From Helicostylum pulchrum (Eukaryota > Mucoromycota > Mucoromycetes > Mucorales > Mucoraceae), in NCBI GenBank assembly GCA_025677825.1, contig JAIXMO010000041.1:219435-283434 (forward strand): DNA of 64,000 nt, in the 5' to 3' direction. The translations under genes and the position numbers were made by a program. Below, piece after piece: positions 23,201 through 35,628 of the stretch. Within the stretch, counting starts at the first letter, position 1. Each line of letters begins with the position of its first letter. The notes under the pieces are model-generated. The model was not told the origin of the DNA. It saw only the letters and a list, made by a program, of their open reading frames with translations, and ran no database searches.

Positions 23201-24888
23201 AGGCTTAACTGGGCTTCGATTAAAGTCTAGTCATCCTAGTTTTATATGTGTTGGAAATCCAGAAGAAATGGATAAAGATATTTACGGTAAAAAAAAAATA
23301 TTATTTTAATGTTGTTTTATTAATATTTTTTTCTTTTTTGTAGCTTCCAAATATAATACAAGTACAAGCCTTGAATTGAATAATCAATTGTTTGATGCTA
23401 GTGTGATTTCTATTCCTTTACCTGGTAAAAAGGACGAAGAAAGTAATGAACATGGTGTAGTGAATCCCGGTGAAACTACGTTGGTTCCATTATGGGTTCG
23501 TGGTGATCGTATCGGAAAGCATACCTTCAAGTTTTTGTTCTCGTATCAGTCTGACGAAGATAACGATATGATTGCGCATCGTACGTTACGGTACACTGTA
23601 AATGTACAAGTGTTACCTTCGTTAAAGATCAATGCGTTCACAAGACCAAGTACAACCGCTGTAAATGAGTACATACTGGGTATTGAAATTGAGAATTTAC
23701 AAACCGTGGCCAATTTTGATTTAACACAGTTAACAGCAACTAGTCCTATGTGGACAATTGCACCGCTTAGTATCGACTTAACCTCTGCACAGGATGTACA
23801 GGAAAAGACTATCATTCCACCTAGACAAACTACCTTTGCTTATTACAAGATTAAAAAGTCAGATACCATGGATACCTCGTGTCCTGAGAAATGGACTTCC
23901 GATGCGTTGGGTGCCTTAATGAATAATGCGCCAGAAACCAAAATTAAAGCTAAACCTCCACCTATTCAATTGAATTTAAACAAGATTTCTTTTGTAAGTT
24001 TTTTACTTATTATTATTAGTATTTATGTTGGTGTTGACTATCTTTTTTTTTTTGGTTTAGAGAGGAAATGAAATTCCGTTTGATATATCACCTTTAAAAA
24101 CTTTTGCATTGAATTCTCGTATGCATTGGAGACAAGGAAACTTAGAAGGTCAATTTCCTACTATCTCTAGCGAAAGATACGGATCACTTTTTACATTGTT
24201 TAATTCTGGTGATGTGGATTTAACGCTTTACTGGGATATTCCACAAATGAAACGTCATGGGCATCATTATATTATTGGAGTGAATCTCGGCGTACAGCAA
24301 AATCCGTTCCAAGGTTCCATGGATACAAGTGGTAAAGCTAATACCCGTACCATGTTTGAAGCTACCGCAAAGGAAAGAGCGTTACTGGTAAGTAGTCTTA
24401 CTCGTAATCGAACACTTAAGGATGAAAGTCCTATCAAATTGATGGTGTCCTGTGCAGATAAACTTGCGCATAACTTTGATCAACAAGGGTAAAGCAACAT
24501 TTAACGTAATTATTTTTTTTACTGAACTTCTGTATATTGTAGACTTTTAAAGGTACCAATACATATTGCTTTACAAAACTGTTCTTGGAATAGAACTAGT
24601 AAATATACGTTGGAACTTTTACCTTGGTCTGATAAATCAGGCAAACAAATACCTTCCAAAAATTCATTAAATATATTTCCTTTCCATTGGACTGGTTCTA
24701 CTGTGTTTACAGGAACTTTAAAACCAGATGAAAAGCTAAGTTTAGATGCCTTTGCTACATTTCAGTTACCGGGTGTGTACGATGTCAATAGGTGGAAATT
24801 GACTGTAAGAACAGACGATAAAGAAGATTCCGAAGTATTTGTGCATCAGCCTAGTTTACCTCAACTTGTTACAGCAATTGCTGTTTAA
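20050..24888 (+). CDS. TRS85: TRAPP complex subunit TRS85/TRAPPC8
   Basis: Nine exons with in-frame junctions: 20050-20221, 20312-20515, 20569-20833, 20899-22054, 22124-22840, 22911-23286, 23344-23993, 24061-24488, 24543-24888; 1437 residues, close to human TRAPPC8. TRS85 is the subunit specific to TRAPPIII, the Rab1/Ypt1 exchange factor that acts in ER-Golgi traffic and autophagosome formation. Landmarks: N-terminal PSARDFIAKTISPVIAIAASEDAEELCR, then PRDWQGVPIP, LPW-like DELTPWYGSFKN, ending of the gatekeeper domain with DDPNRTTLEQ-like sequence, MTPDDVDNVKNMVREFV, the TPR-like helical middle (PLDVDRNFELAV..Y), and the beta-sandwich C-terminal half. Intron 1 contains an uninterrupted T-run of more than 30 bases. 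Confidence 0.9.
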
Positions 24889-25224
24889 ATATATATAGTA
24901 ATAAAATTTAAGTTTAGTTTTTTTTTTTGGTTTAGGAGAGTTTTATTGTGGTTCGGTTTAAATGTGTAGTAATTTAAGCCAAATTATAAACTTATTGATT
25001 GCATTTCGCTGTATATAGTAAATTTGTATTATTATTTTACATGTATATTTATATTTATCGTGGCTTCATTTAATGCTATTTTTGCAATATGGTTTATTTA
25101 AAATGCATCATTTCCCTCCTCTACTTTGATATGTACATGTTATAATTAACTAATTTGAGTCGGTTTTTTTTTGCGTAAATCAAGGATAGTTACGAGTGTT
25201 TATAAAAATTCATTCGGATATAAT
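24889..25224. other. Convergent 3' spacer
   Basis: Between the TRS85-like gene (plus) and HIBCH-like copy 1 (minus). AT-rich, with AATAAAA near 24900 as a possible polyadenylation signal. No coding signal. Confidence 0.6.
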
Positions 25225-27070
25225 TCATGTAATTATGCTAGTTATATTTTTTTTTCTCTCTCGAGCCAAGATCTCTTCTACTTCCTCGCGAACTCCGTAC
25301 TTGTTATTGCGTTGATTGATAAACCAAGCTACAATGCTTTCATCCGAGTCCAAGTTGTTTCCTTGCTTTGCTCGTTTTACTTCTCCCTCGGTTGGTAAAC
25401 CAAATCTACGACCTTGGGTAGTAAAGTAGCGGTCTTCATTATTACTAGTGAGCTTCAGTGTTTCTTTCGCCTCTGTATTAAAGTATCTTCCTAAGATATC
25501 CTTTTCAAAATTAACAGCATAACAATCTTTACGAGACCATCGCAGTTCTTTCCCTTTATGAATTGTTGATAAAATACCATTTCGAAAGTCATCCTCAAAC
25601 TATATTTAACTATTATTATTTTACGTGTAGGTAGTTATGTTAAATATTATTTACATACTGGTACTATCTGCCATGGCTTAAACTCCATTCGGATACATTG
25701 CTCCAGTGATAAACTAGATCCTCTCCGAATATTTTCTAAAGTGAGAGCTACGGAAATAGGAGAGCCTTGACTTATCTGGTCGATCGTTTCTAAAGAGAAC
25801 TTGGACCCTTCTTTTTTCAATGCTTCAAGTATTTTTGCAACAGTATTAAATTGGAAACATCTAAAATATCGCAGGATATAAATTATTAAATAATGTTATT
25901 TTTTTTAAAAAATATATTGTCTTTTACCTATTAATAATATCTCTTCTTTCGCCGAATAAAGTGTAGCTAGTAGCGATATGTCCAGGCTTTACCGCAAACT
26001 GTTCAATAGTTCGATTAATAGTTTCTTTACTTGGGCAGTCAAGATTTACTAAACTATTCTTTAACGCGATCAACTGGTTAGAAGGAACAAAATGAGTTGC
26101 TATTCCGGAAAATCTAAATAATAATAAAAAAGTTACTAATTAGCCTATATTATTTATGGTCGAGTCCCTTATTTATTTATTTACAAGACGTCTTCCGCTG
26201 ATAGTGGTTTCGAAGTTAAAGCTAGATATTTTCCTATATTTCCATTCAGGCGCGATAAGAAAAAGCTTGCCCCTGCGTCACAAAAGTGCCCAAATCGAGT
26301 TTCTGGAAAAGAAAGTCTGGTATTTTCGGTAGCTATACTGAAATGAGATAAAGCGCTGGAGCAACACGTTCCACCAACTAGTAAAATATTTAGTTTATAT
26401 TTTATATGTTCTATTTTTCTACATACTTGTAATACCATCCATAAATGAGATAACAGGAGTTTTCATCGTCCCTATAAAGTAGATCAGATTGTAAGCTATT
26501 GGAAGACGATAGTCAAATTCGGATTTTCTAAGAGGATCTGTAACGATTTGGAGGATATCTTATGATATTTCACTTGTTAGTATGATATAAAAATAATGAA
26601 ACTAAGCTATAATGTACCTCTGATATCAACTCCGGAACCGAAAGCACGCCCTTTTCCCTGTAAATGAATCATGTTGACATGTCCCGACGACTCAAAGGCC
26701 TTTTAAAGTAAGGCATATCTGATTAGTTCTAGTCGTAAAAGATATATAAGTCTACCTCTAAACTGATTAGCGTAGCTGTAAACATGTCAAGACTGAAAGC
26801 ATTGAGCTGCTTAGGACGATTGAAAGTAATCACTCCCGTATTTTTCTCTTCTTTTATTAGTATTTCAGGTTCCTATAAATAAGATGTAAGTAAATACAAA
26901 AATAATTTCACTCTTTTGCTTACTTGAGTCGAACCGCCATTTAAAAAAGATAATTGTGTGTTCTTAAAATTTTAATGTTAATGACGTTCCTTTTATTTAA
27001 AAATATAAGAAAAGTCTATTACCAGCCGGTCTTGTGCGAGCAACAAAGATTTATTAGTAGACTGGGACAT
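25225..27070 (-). CDS. HIBCH-like 3-hydroxyisobutyryl-CoA hydrolase, copy 1
   Basis: Multi-exon gene; ATG at 27070, first exon ends 27023, stop TGA at 25225-25227. HIBCH hydrolyses 3-hydroxyisobutyryl-CoA in valine breakdown, normally in mitochondria. The translated exons give, in order: VITFNRPKQLNAFSLDM, GKGRAFGSGVDIRG, MKTPVISFMDGIT, GGTCCSSALSHFSIATEN, FPETRFGHFCDAGASFFLSRL, then the ECH_2-type C-terminus with FSGIATHFVPS and a lysine-rich tail with NNKYGVREEVEEIL. The Glu of PET and Asp of CDAG, at the catalytic positions of HIBCH, are kept. The canonical AFCAGGDIKG is changed to AFGSGVDIRG, and GGGxGLS to GGTCCSS, both at oxyanion-hole or active-site loops, so activity is uncertain. No obvious mitochondrial presequence. 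It is the first of a same-strand series of paralogues. Confidence 0.85.
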
Positions 27071-27556
27071 GGCGAAAGTTTACAATTTTATCGTAGGAAT
27101 GATAATAAAAAAAAGATATGAATTATATTTTTTTCTAGCCCCGTATTTATATACTAATAATAGCACTTCTTGACAGTTGAAGCTGTGAAAGCCGTAAAAA
27201 AAATACATCCCTTATCTAGTTACTTCCAAACTTTAAGCGTCAAGCTGCATTTAACAGAAATAAATAGCCGTACAAGTTCCGCTTAGTACAATGCTCATAG
27301 TCTTCTATGATCATTCTTTGATGCTGGTCACAGTATATGCCATTATTTAGCATTTCTATGGCTGCGGTTCCAATTCCGTACTCTTAAAAACATATAAATT
27401 TAGTCGAATTGACTGTTTCTAGTCGTACAATTTTACTAATGAGGTTTAAATCAATATGTTCATTAAAGGTGCTCTCCAACGTTATTCCCAAAGAAACTGT
27501 CCTAGTTTGGATGTTACTAAAAAAAAATATTTCTTACACGTATTTCATGTAAGTTA
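27071..27556. other. Spacer between HIBCH-like copies 1 and 2
   Basis: Upstream region of copy 1. No gene seen. The place where the last exon of copy 2 should be holds unrelated AT-rich sequence and the MITE that follows. Confidence 0.5.
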
Positions 27557-27676
27557 CAGTGCTCACGGCACCAATTTTCTGTAATGGGATTCTCAATTTG
27601 CGCTTTTCATGTATATTTGCATTATAAAAACTGCAAATTTGTTTGCAGAAAACGCAAATTGGTACCATGAGCACTG
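27557..27676. mobile_element. 120-bp Tc1/mariner-type MITE
   Basis: A short non-coding element with terminal inverted repeats of at least 21 bases: the left end begins CAGTGCTCACGGCACCAATT and the right end, read on the other strand, CAGTGCTCATGGTACCAATT, so only two mismatches. It is flanked on both sides by TA (27555-27556 and 27677-27678), the target duplication of the Tc1/mariner superfamily, and CAGTG ends are typical of that group. An internal AATTTGCG motif is repeated in both arms. It sits just beyond the truncated 3' end of HIBCH-like copy 2. Confidence 0.8.
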
Positions 27677-27747
27677 TATTCAAAAATTTGAATATTTTTA
27701 GCAATTTAGAGTTGCGTAAAATTTTATATTAGAATTAAAATTTTGGA

Positions 27748-29045
27748 TATAGGAGAGCCTTGACTTATCTGGTCGATCATTTCTAAAGAGAACTTAGACC
27801 CTTCTTTTTTCAATACTTCAAGTATTTCTACAGCAGTATCAAATTGGAAGCATCTAAAAAAAGATTTTAAATTAGTCGCTCTTTTAGAAATACAGTTTCA
27901 TAACTAAATACCTATTGATTATCTTTCTTTTCTCCCCCTGTAAAGTGTATTTCCTAGGAATATAACCAGACCTAATAGCAAACGTTTCGATAGTTTTATT
28001 AATAGTATCGAGACTTGGGTGGTGGAGATTAACTAACGCTTCCCTTAAAGTAGATAGCAAGTTGGAAGGAACAAAATGGGTTGCGATTCCAGAAAACCTA
28101 AATAATAAAATGGTATTAAATAACTTTCTGTATTTATAGTTAATATATTTACAAGACATCTTCAGCTACGAGGGTTTTTGAGGTTAAAGCTAAATATTTT
28201 CCAATATTTCCATTCAAACGAGGCAATAAAAAGCTTGCCGAGGCATCACAAAAATTTCTCTGGAAGAGATATTTTTGTATTTTCAGTAGCTATATTGAAA
28301 TGAGACAAAGCGCTATTGACACATGTTCCACCCACTTGTAAAATAATTAGCATGTGTATATTTTTTTTCTCTACATTCCTGCGTACGCGTAAGGCCATCC
28401 ATAAAGCAAATTAGAGGTGTCTTCGTCGTTCCGATAAAATAAGCCAAATTAAAAACTATTTGACGATAATAATTCAATTCAGTTACTTGAAGAGGGTCTG
28501 CAATGAGGTTAAAAATATCTTCAAGTATTTTATATTAGCGCTTTAGAAAAATAAGTTAAACTTATAGTCTTAGTATACCTTTGATATCGACTCCAGAGCC
28601 AAAAGCACGTCATCGGCCTTTTAAAAAAACCATCTCGGTATATTTTGATGACTCGAATTCCTTAAAATACGAGGAAAAGCATTGATTAATGCTAATAATG
28701 AAAGATATAAGCTTAGTAAGTTACCTTTAAATGATATAAGATATCTTCGGGCAAAGTAAGCTTAAAAGCATTGAGTTGCTTGGGACGATTATATATAATT
28801 ATGCTTGTATTTTTCTGATTTTGTATTAAAATGTAAGGCTCCTGTTAATAAATTGTAAATAACCATATAACAAGAAATTATTTTTTGCCTTAGTTACTTC
28901 AGTCGAATTACTCTTTAAAAAAGATAATTGGGTATTCTAAATAATACGAGAAGGTTAACAACTAAGTATGCTTTTTTTTGTAAGATAACTTTCTCACCAA
29001 ACGATCATAAGACAGTAATAGCGACTTCTTGGTAAGTTGAGACAT
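27748..29045 (-). pseudogene. HIBCH-like copy 2, decayed
   Basis: Closest to copy 1: it starts MSQLTKKSLLLSYDRL (ATG at 29045) and keeps the same exon order. Three lesions are visible. First, an in-frame TGA interrupts the AFGSGVDIK exon (near 28609). Second, about 11 bases are missing in the exon for GHFCDAG (near 28250-28265), shifting the frame. Third, similarity to copy 1 stops at about 27748, inside the ECH_2 exon, so the C-terminal exon is absent. The first intron has a GTGAGA donor. It cannot make a normal enzyme. Confidence 0.85.
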
Positions 29046-29863
29046 GCTTGAAATTTATTATCTTATTGTCTGGTGAAAAAATGAGATACGCTTAATTTAC
29101 TTTTCATTTTATTCAGTATTTATACTTCGAAGTGACAATTTCATACGTTGAGTCAGATAAGGATAGCCTATTCTCTGTGAAACATCTATGTATGCATATG
29201 TACTTATGTAAGCGAAATAACCAGCACAAATACATCTTAATAGGGTGCGTAGTTTTAGTCAGAAGTATGCCATAGTTAGAAACATTCTAATGACTTTATC
29301 TTATTAGAAAGGGAAAAGCATCTGTAAAAAAGATAGTATAAAACTACTTACATCATTGTCAAAGTAAAAGTCTATCATATAAATTACATCATACAGTGAT
29401 ATAATGTAAATACGCTAAATAGTAGCATATACTGAAAGTGTTTAGTATGGTATAAATACAGCTTTAGAATAGGATTCTTACAATCCTCGTATCTCTCTTG
29501 AATACTCTTAAAAATAATAAAACATTTTATCCAGTCTCACAGTTGACTAAATATATAGGTTACCGAGAGGTCTTTAAATAGATGAATCGTATGTAACAGA
29601 AGCAGATGCAGATGCAGAAGCTAAGTTTTATGCAAGCTTCAATTTAAAAAATTTTCAGATAAAATTAAATAACAGTAGTATTTGTATAGTTAGTTATTTT
29701 ATACAAAATAACAATACGAAGAAATTAGTCAGCAAATGACGAGTTTTCATAAGCTCAATACATATGTATGCAGGGTTTATTTAAATGTTTTTTTTCCTTT
29801 TGATATGTATATGCTATACTTAATGAATAATTAAATCCTGAGTCAGTCACTATGTACACGTTT
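29046..29863. other. Spacer between HIBCH-like copies 2 and 3
   Basis: AT-rich, upstream of copy 2 and downstream of copy 3. No gene, tRNA or repeat structure recognised. Confidence 0.5.
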
Positions 29864-31656
29864 CTATACTATATTTTTCTCCCGAACCAAGATCTCTTTT
29901 ACTTCTTCGCGAATTCCGTACTTGTTATTGCGATGATTTATAAACCAAGCGATAACGCTTTCGTCTGAGTGTAAGTTATTTTCATGCTTCGCTTGTCTTA
30001 CTTCTTCCTTCGTAGGCAAGCCAAATTTGCGACCTTGAGTAGTGAAGTAGCAATCTTTTTTATCGCTCGTAACTTTTAGAGCTCTTTCTACATCAGCATC
30101 AATATACTTCTCCAAAATATCAGTTTTGAAGTCAACGTTCGCATAACTTAGGCGAGGCCACCGGGGAGGTTTTTTATGAATTACGGATGAAATACCTTCG
30201 TGAATGTCAGGTTCATTCTACATAGAATATTTAATACAGCTGTAGACAAGTAATTGCTTTACATACCTTCGATACGTGCCATGATTTATGTTCCCTAAAA
30301 AGACATTGGGATAATGGTAGCTTGGATCCTCTACGCATCTGTTCTAACGTAAGTGCTACGGAAACAGGAGATCCTTTAAAAATTTGTTTAATTGTCTCTA
30401 AAGAAAAAATAGATCCCTCTTTACGTAAAGCTTCAATTATTTCGGTAACTGTGTCAAACTGGAAACATCTAATATTACAATTCTAAGGTTAGTAATGTTC
30501 TTTAGATGTAGAGACTCTTACCTATCGATAGTCTCTCTTTTTTCTCCGTGTAGAGTATAATTTTTCGGAACGTGGCTTGCTTTGACAGCAAAGCTTTCAA
30601 TTGTTTCGTTTATTATATCAAGGCTTAGGATTTTTAGACCAATCAAACTGTCTTGAAGAGAAGGTAGTTGACTGGAAAGTACAAAATGTGTAGCTAACCC
30701 AGAAAACCTATAAAAAAAAGGAGAAATAATTAGCGAAAGATAGCATTTCGTACGAGGTACTTACAAAACATCTTCTGCTTCAATTGTTTGAGAAGTTAGC
30801 GCTATATACTTTCCCATATTGTCATTTAAGCGCGATAAGTAGAAGCTTGCACCGGCATCACAAAAGTGTCCTAATCGAGTTTCCGGCATAAACATTTTCG
30901 TATTCTCAGTAGCAATGCTAAAGTGAGATAAGGTACCATAGCTTCCTGCGCTGCCAACTAATAATATTTTTAACACAAGCGGTTTTTTTAATAAGTATAA
31001 GTATACATATTTATACCTGCGATACCATCCATAAAAGAGATAATTGGAGTTTGCGCTGTTGCAACGAAATGAAATGAGTCATAAAAAATATCGAGATAGC
31101 GATTAAAGCATTCCTTTTTGGAGGGAATTGTAATCATTTGAGCGATGTCTTTTACACCTTAATTGTCAGAATGTTTCAATTAATGGGCGAGTAGCTTCTA
31201 TATACCTTTAATATCGGCACCAGCACCGAAAACACCCCCTTGGCCTTTCAAAATTATCATATCGACACTCTCTAATTTTTCCCACTCCTAGATAATAAAT
31301 AATATAGTTATAATTAACTGGCTAATAAAATTGTATGTTAATTACTTTGAAGTGAATAAGCATGGTATCAACCATATAATAACTAAACGCATTGAGTTGT
31401 TTAGGACGATTTAATAGCATGATGCGTACATTATTAACACTTTCAGTTAAGATAGGAGGCTCCTATCGGTTATAGAGTTTTAGTTTTAAAAAGGTAGTTA
31501 TTTATTTATATACCTCATCCGAATCGCCTTTTAGAAACGACAGTTGAGTAAGCTAAGTAAAATTAGTTGTAGTGCTTATTTTCTTTAATAGAATAAAGGA
31601 ATCCTTACCAAACGATCTTGAACCACTGAAATTGTTTTACTGGTAGATTTGGTCAT
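29864..31656 (-). CDS. HIBCH-like 3-hydroxyisobutyryl-CoA hydrolase, copy 3
   Basis: Same exon layout as copy 1, ATG at 31656 (MTKSTSKTISVVQDRL), stop TAG at 29864-29866. All expected segments are open: LNRPKQLNAFSYYM, GQGGVFGAGADIKG, AQTPIISFMDGIA, GSAGSYGTLSHFSIATEN, MPETRLGHFCDAGASFYLSRL, FSGLATHFVLSS, CFQFDTVTEIIEAL, RRGSKLPLSQCL and the NNKYGIREEVKEIL tail. Glu and Asp at the HIBCH catalytic positions are present, but GGGxGLS has become GSAGSYG. It appears intact and is separated from copy 4 by ATG5 and a sphingomyelinase gene. Confidence 0.82.
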
Positions 31657-32158
31657 TATAGGTAAGGAAAAGAATCAATCACATTGTAGCTACGTATTTA
31701 TATAAAAGTATTCTGCAATATGTATACAATCAATGCAACAAATTTAGTATATAGAACCGTATCTCTTAAATGCCATCGGTAATACATATTATGCGATATG
31801 TGTATTACATCTTTCTCTTTACTCTTAATAAAATACTTCTCATACGTAAAAATAGCCAAGTATACTTTGTAGAGATAGAAAATACAGATGCCATACGTCT
31901 GTTCTTTTTTTTTTTTAATATAGAATATGGAATACTATATATTAAGTTTTTATAGAACCTCCGATAAATAATCACAAGAGATCCTTTAAATATATCCGGC
32001 TATTTGCTTTAGTATCATCACTCTTTAGTTAATATTTAAAAGGTTTCAGATTGTCGGCCTTCCGGTGACATGTTTTAGTTTTACTGAACGAGGCAGTGCA
32101 ATAAAACAAACACTGTTTTGTACTCGAAAGTAAATGTGTATAAGAATAGCTGTTGTAT
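31657..32158. other. Spacer upstream of HIBCH-like copy 3
   Basis: Promoter side of copy 3 and 3' side of ATG5. No coding signal. Confidence 0.5.
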
Positions 32159-33303
32159 TTATGTACTTTTTTTAGACGAAATAACAATATGAAGAAAATT
32201 ATCAGCAAACGATAAATTTTCATAAGCCCAATTCATAGGTGTATCCAAAGGTATTTCAATGCCGTGTACGATAACCGTAATTGATTTCAAAGTTTCCTCT
32301 TCCAATAATTCCGGTACTGCCTTTCTCAGAATGTCTTCCATGGTTGGAATAGCCTCTTTTTCTATTACCAATCCTTATTTAGACTTGTTTTCCTTCTAAA
32401 TATAATCCTTTCTTACCTGAATCTCCATAAAATGATACTAGCTCTTGAATGATAGGGCAGTTGTCCGGCAAATAAATCCTGAAAGGTATATTTCGAAGGT
32501 TGTTATTTGAGAATTCTACAAGTTGTCTATTTACTGTCCAAAAATCATCGTAACGATCTATGATATTTTCCTTTTATTTTCTTTGATAACCAGTATATGT
32601 ATTTTTTTAAACTTACCAGATGCAAGCGATTGCCATAATCGGGATTGGTCGCGTTTACTAAGGTTCATCACCTTTTTAGTTGTACCATTACGAAGAAAAT
32701 CTGCCTAATCAATCTTTTAAGTGACCCTGTTTTTATAGGAGCATTAGTATTTTTGGGGTTACCTCTTTTACCATAGACATGAACATATCTTGCATGGTTT
32801 CAGGAGTAGGTTTTAATAATAATATATCAGTTGGTAAATTTTTGAAACAAAGTATCAGAGACCAAGGTAATGACTCTAGATTTGAATATAAATCATATAA
32901 TAATCCTATGGGGTAGTGCCTTTCTCACAAACGTTAAAGCGATTGCTACAAAAAAAAATCGTAATCTACCCTACCATTTTAAAGGTTGTCTATTCGAATC
33001 TTGGTACCAAACCGAAGCAAAAGCTTCTTCAGATACTTTCATACCGAGACTTGTTAGTGTTTGTTGTATTTGTTTTGTGATTAAAGGTAGGTAAGAACAT
33101 CTCGGTACTTCGAGCTATAAGAGATGAAGTTTTAAAACAGATGAGCTTGCAATCAAACAAAAAGAAAAAACTTTCTTTACATAAATTGGATCCCACGTTT
33201 TCTCAATACCATAAACATCGGTTTCTGTTGGGTCGAGAGATATTTTTATCGGAATCTTACCGTTCCATATACTTTTTGAGATTTCTGAATCAAATAAAGA
33301 CAT
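32159..33303 (-). CDS. ATG5: Autophagy protein Atg5
   Basis: Six exons with in-frame junctions: 33303-33181, 33114-32975, 32919-32763, 32704-32617, 32557-32417, 32373-32159; 287 residues, the normal Atg5 size. Atg5 is conjugated to Atg12 and, with Atg16, promotes Atg8 lipidation on the autophagosome. Family landmarks: IWNGKIPIKISLDP at the start, VPRCSYLPL, FASVWYQD...[76 protein letters not shown]-like segment, and the C-terminus IPLDTPMNWAYENLSFADNFLHI. The candidate Atg12 acceptor is one of two lysines at about 150-151, by alignment with human Lys130. It is 52 bases downstream of the sphingomyelinase stop on the same strand. Confidence 0.93.
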
Positions 33304-33354
33304 TATATAAAAAAGAAAGAGAGTAAAAATTATATATTGCATAATTTTCAAGTT

Positions 33355-35628
33355 TTATTTTTTGGCTAATATCTGTATCCCGCAAGCTTCTTGGTCAGTA
33401 ACATTTAATATTACAGGTCTGGTGGTTGGGTAATCTGGTAAATAATCGCATCGATACTCAGATTTACCTGCTCGAATAGTACAAATGGTATTGATACGAC
33501 ATACTTCGTCACAGATTGGAGTCATTGGGGATTGTTTATATCTGTTGAACCAATACAAATCGAATATATTATCATTTAGTTCCATCTCTTCACTGACTGT
33601 GTGCCACCAAGACGGAGATAATGGCTTATACTTGTTGTCTGATGATTGATATAATTCTTGAGCAGAGTACGCCTTATGCCAATTCTAGATAATATGTGTT
33701 TAATACATACAAGCTGATATACTTTTTATGCATGTACTTACAAGTTCTTTATCCCATATAATCGATTGATTTAAATCTGCGATGAATGTATGTGAATCTA
33801 CTACTTCGAAGGTACCTGTGTCGACAGAATAAGAACTATACGTGATATATATAATATTAATAGCTAGCCATTTTTATAAAATAGTTTAGCACACTAACCG
33901 AAATCCAGGATTCAAATCAGGAAAAGGGGTGATAGAAGGAGCTAGATAAGCAATAGAGATGGCATCTTCTGCTTCTTGTGAGTCGCCTTTGTAAAATATT
34001 TGAAATTCGTCTCTATTAAATTATATATGAGTACCTTATATTGATATATGTTACCATACTATTATTACCTGTGTGTATGCCCATAGAATTGACCAGCTAT
34101 CACATGAGGAGCATATCTATTGACAATTTGGTAAAAATAGTTGGAATAATCGTGAAAACAAGCCGAATCACCAGGTGGTGTGTGACCAATAATCCATACT
34201 TTTTGTTTAGCATCTTCGGCTTTTTGCAAATGACTAATTAACCAAGCTAAAACACCATTAGGGTCTTTTTGTATAGGATGCTGATATAACCACCAATTTA
34301 AATTATAACAGAAATTGGTATTGATACTAATAAGTTTTAATCCAGGTAAAGGATGACTGACGTAACTACCACTGTTTTTATGTACACTAGGGAGATATCG
34401 AGAGTCAATCCAACCTTCCCAATTCTCTGCTAACGCAGTGTATAACCATTTCATATTATAATCTTTATGTGTCTTCCCGCCTGGTAAGTTGGAATCTTTT
34501 AATGGAAATAAGTTGGTAGGTGCTGACTCATGATTCCCAATGGCTGGATATAACTTGGAATCTATGAAAAATGGTGAATCAAAGTGTGCATGAAGCAATG
34601 CATAAGAAGCATCTTGGATCATTTGAGCTTTAGATACTGGTAGTGTATCCCAAACTTCATGTGGTGGTATATCGCCAGTTAATATAGCAAATGATGTATT
34701 TGAGATAGCTTTAGGTATATATTCCAACATGGATTCAATAAGTGATAAAGGTGAATCGCATTCGAATTCACCCCAACGAGAAGCTTTCTTTATAATATTT
34801 TTACTGTCTGTATATTCTCTTCTACAACAAATAGGCTTATCGCATTGTGTTTCCATGCCTTCCTGTTATTTTATATTAGTCATCTTTATTTTAAGCCTAT
34901 ATTTATTACGTTACTTCATATTCAGGATCGACATGCCAATCGCTAAGATGTACTACGTCAATGGTTTGAAGGCTGGGTTCATGTACATGGGGATGTTCAG
35001 GTTTTGGTCTTGGAAATGGGACCTCCCATGGTATGACATCTTTTTTTTTTTTTGTCTTGTTAGCTTAAAATTCAAATTTGATTTTGTATTACATACCAGG
35101 ATAGGGACATGAATTAAGAGCTGAGGCACAAAGTAAATGTCCATCTCGGCCAGATATATCCATTGTCTAATGGACAAAATAAGTACGTATATCTCCTACT
35201 CTATAAATTAGAACCTACTCTTAAAACTTTACGAATGACAGGTCCTTGTTCTCTTACTAAACCCTCACACTTTTTTTTCGACATAAAAAAAGTTAGGATA
35301 GTAATATAATATGTATGCGCAGCTGTAAAAAAAAATTACTCACCACTTGATTGTCTACTTGTTTACTACGTTTACAAACATTTTTCATAGCTGCCAATTG
35401 GATTCTTTCCGGGAAATAACAGAACCGTTTGGTCATTCTTAATATTGAAAGACAAGAATTGCAATTCTTTTTGGCATCGTCGGGATCTTTAGGATCAAGT
35501 AATATATTTACAGCATGTACTAGTTGGTCTTCCAACTGTTGTTGCTCTGTCTTTATGACATCGAAATGTGTTTGTTGTTGTAAGCAGTTTACAAGCGTTA
35601 TAAAAAATAGTAATAAAATGTATTTCAT
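33355..35628 (-). CDS. Acid sphingomyelinase-type phosphodiesterase
   Basis: Multi-exon, including 35628-35344, 35269-35219, 35166-35097, 35039-34915, 34862-34069, then three more exons to the stop at 33355. A signal peptide (MKYILLLFFITLVNC) is followed by a saposin-B-like domain with paired cysteines (CNSCLSILRMTKRFC, NVCK, CEGLV), then the metallophosphatase domain: VVHLSDWHVDPEYE, CCRR, ILTGDIPPHEVW, PAIGNHES, ISINTNFCY, IIGHTPPG and FYGHTHRDEF. These are the metal ligands of acid sphingomyelinases, which split sphingomyelin or related phosphosphingolipids in secretory or vacuolar compartments. The C-terminal domain keeps the conserved cysteines. Fungal substrates may be inositol-phosphoceramides or others; this is not decidable here. 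Confidence 0.92.
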
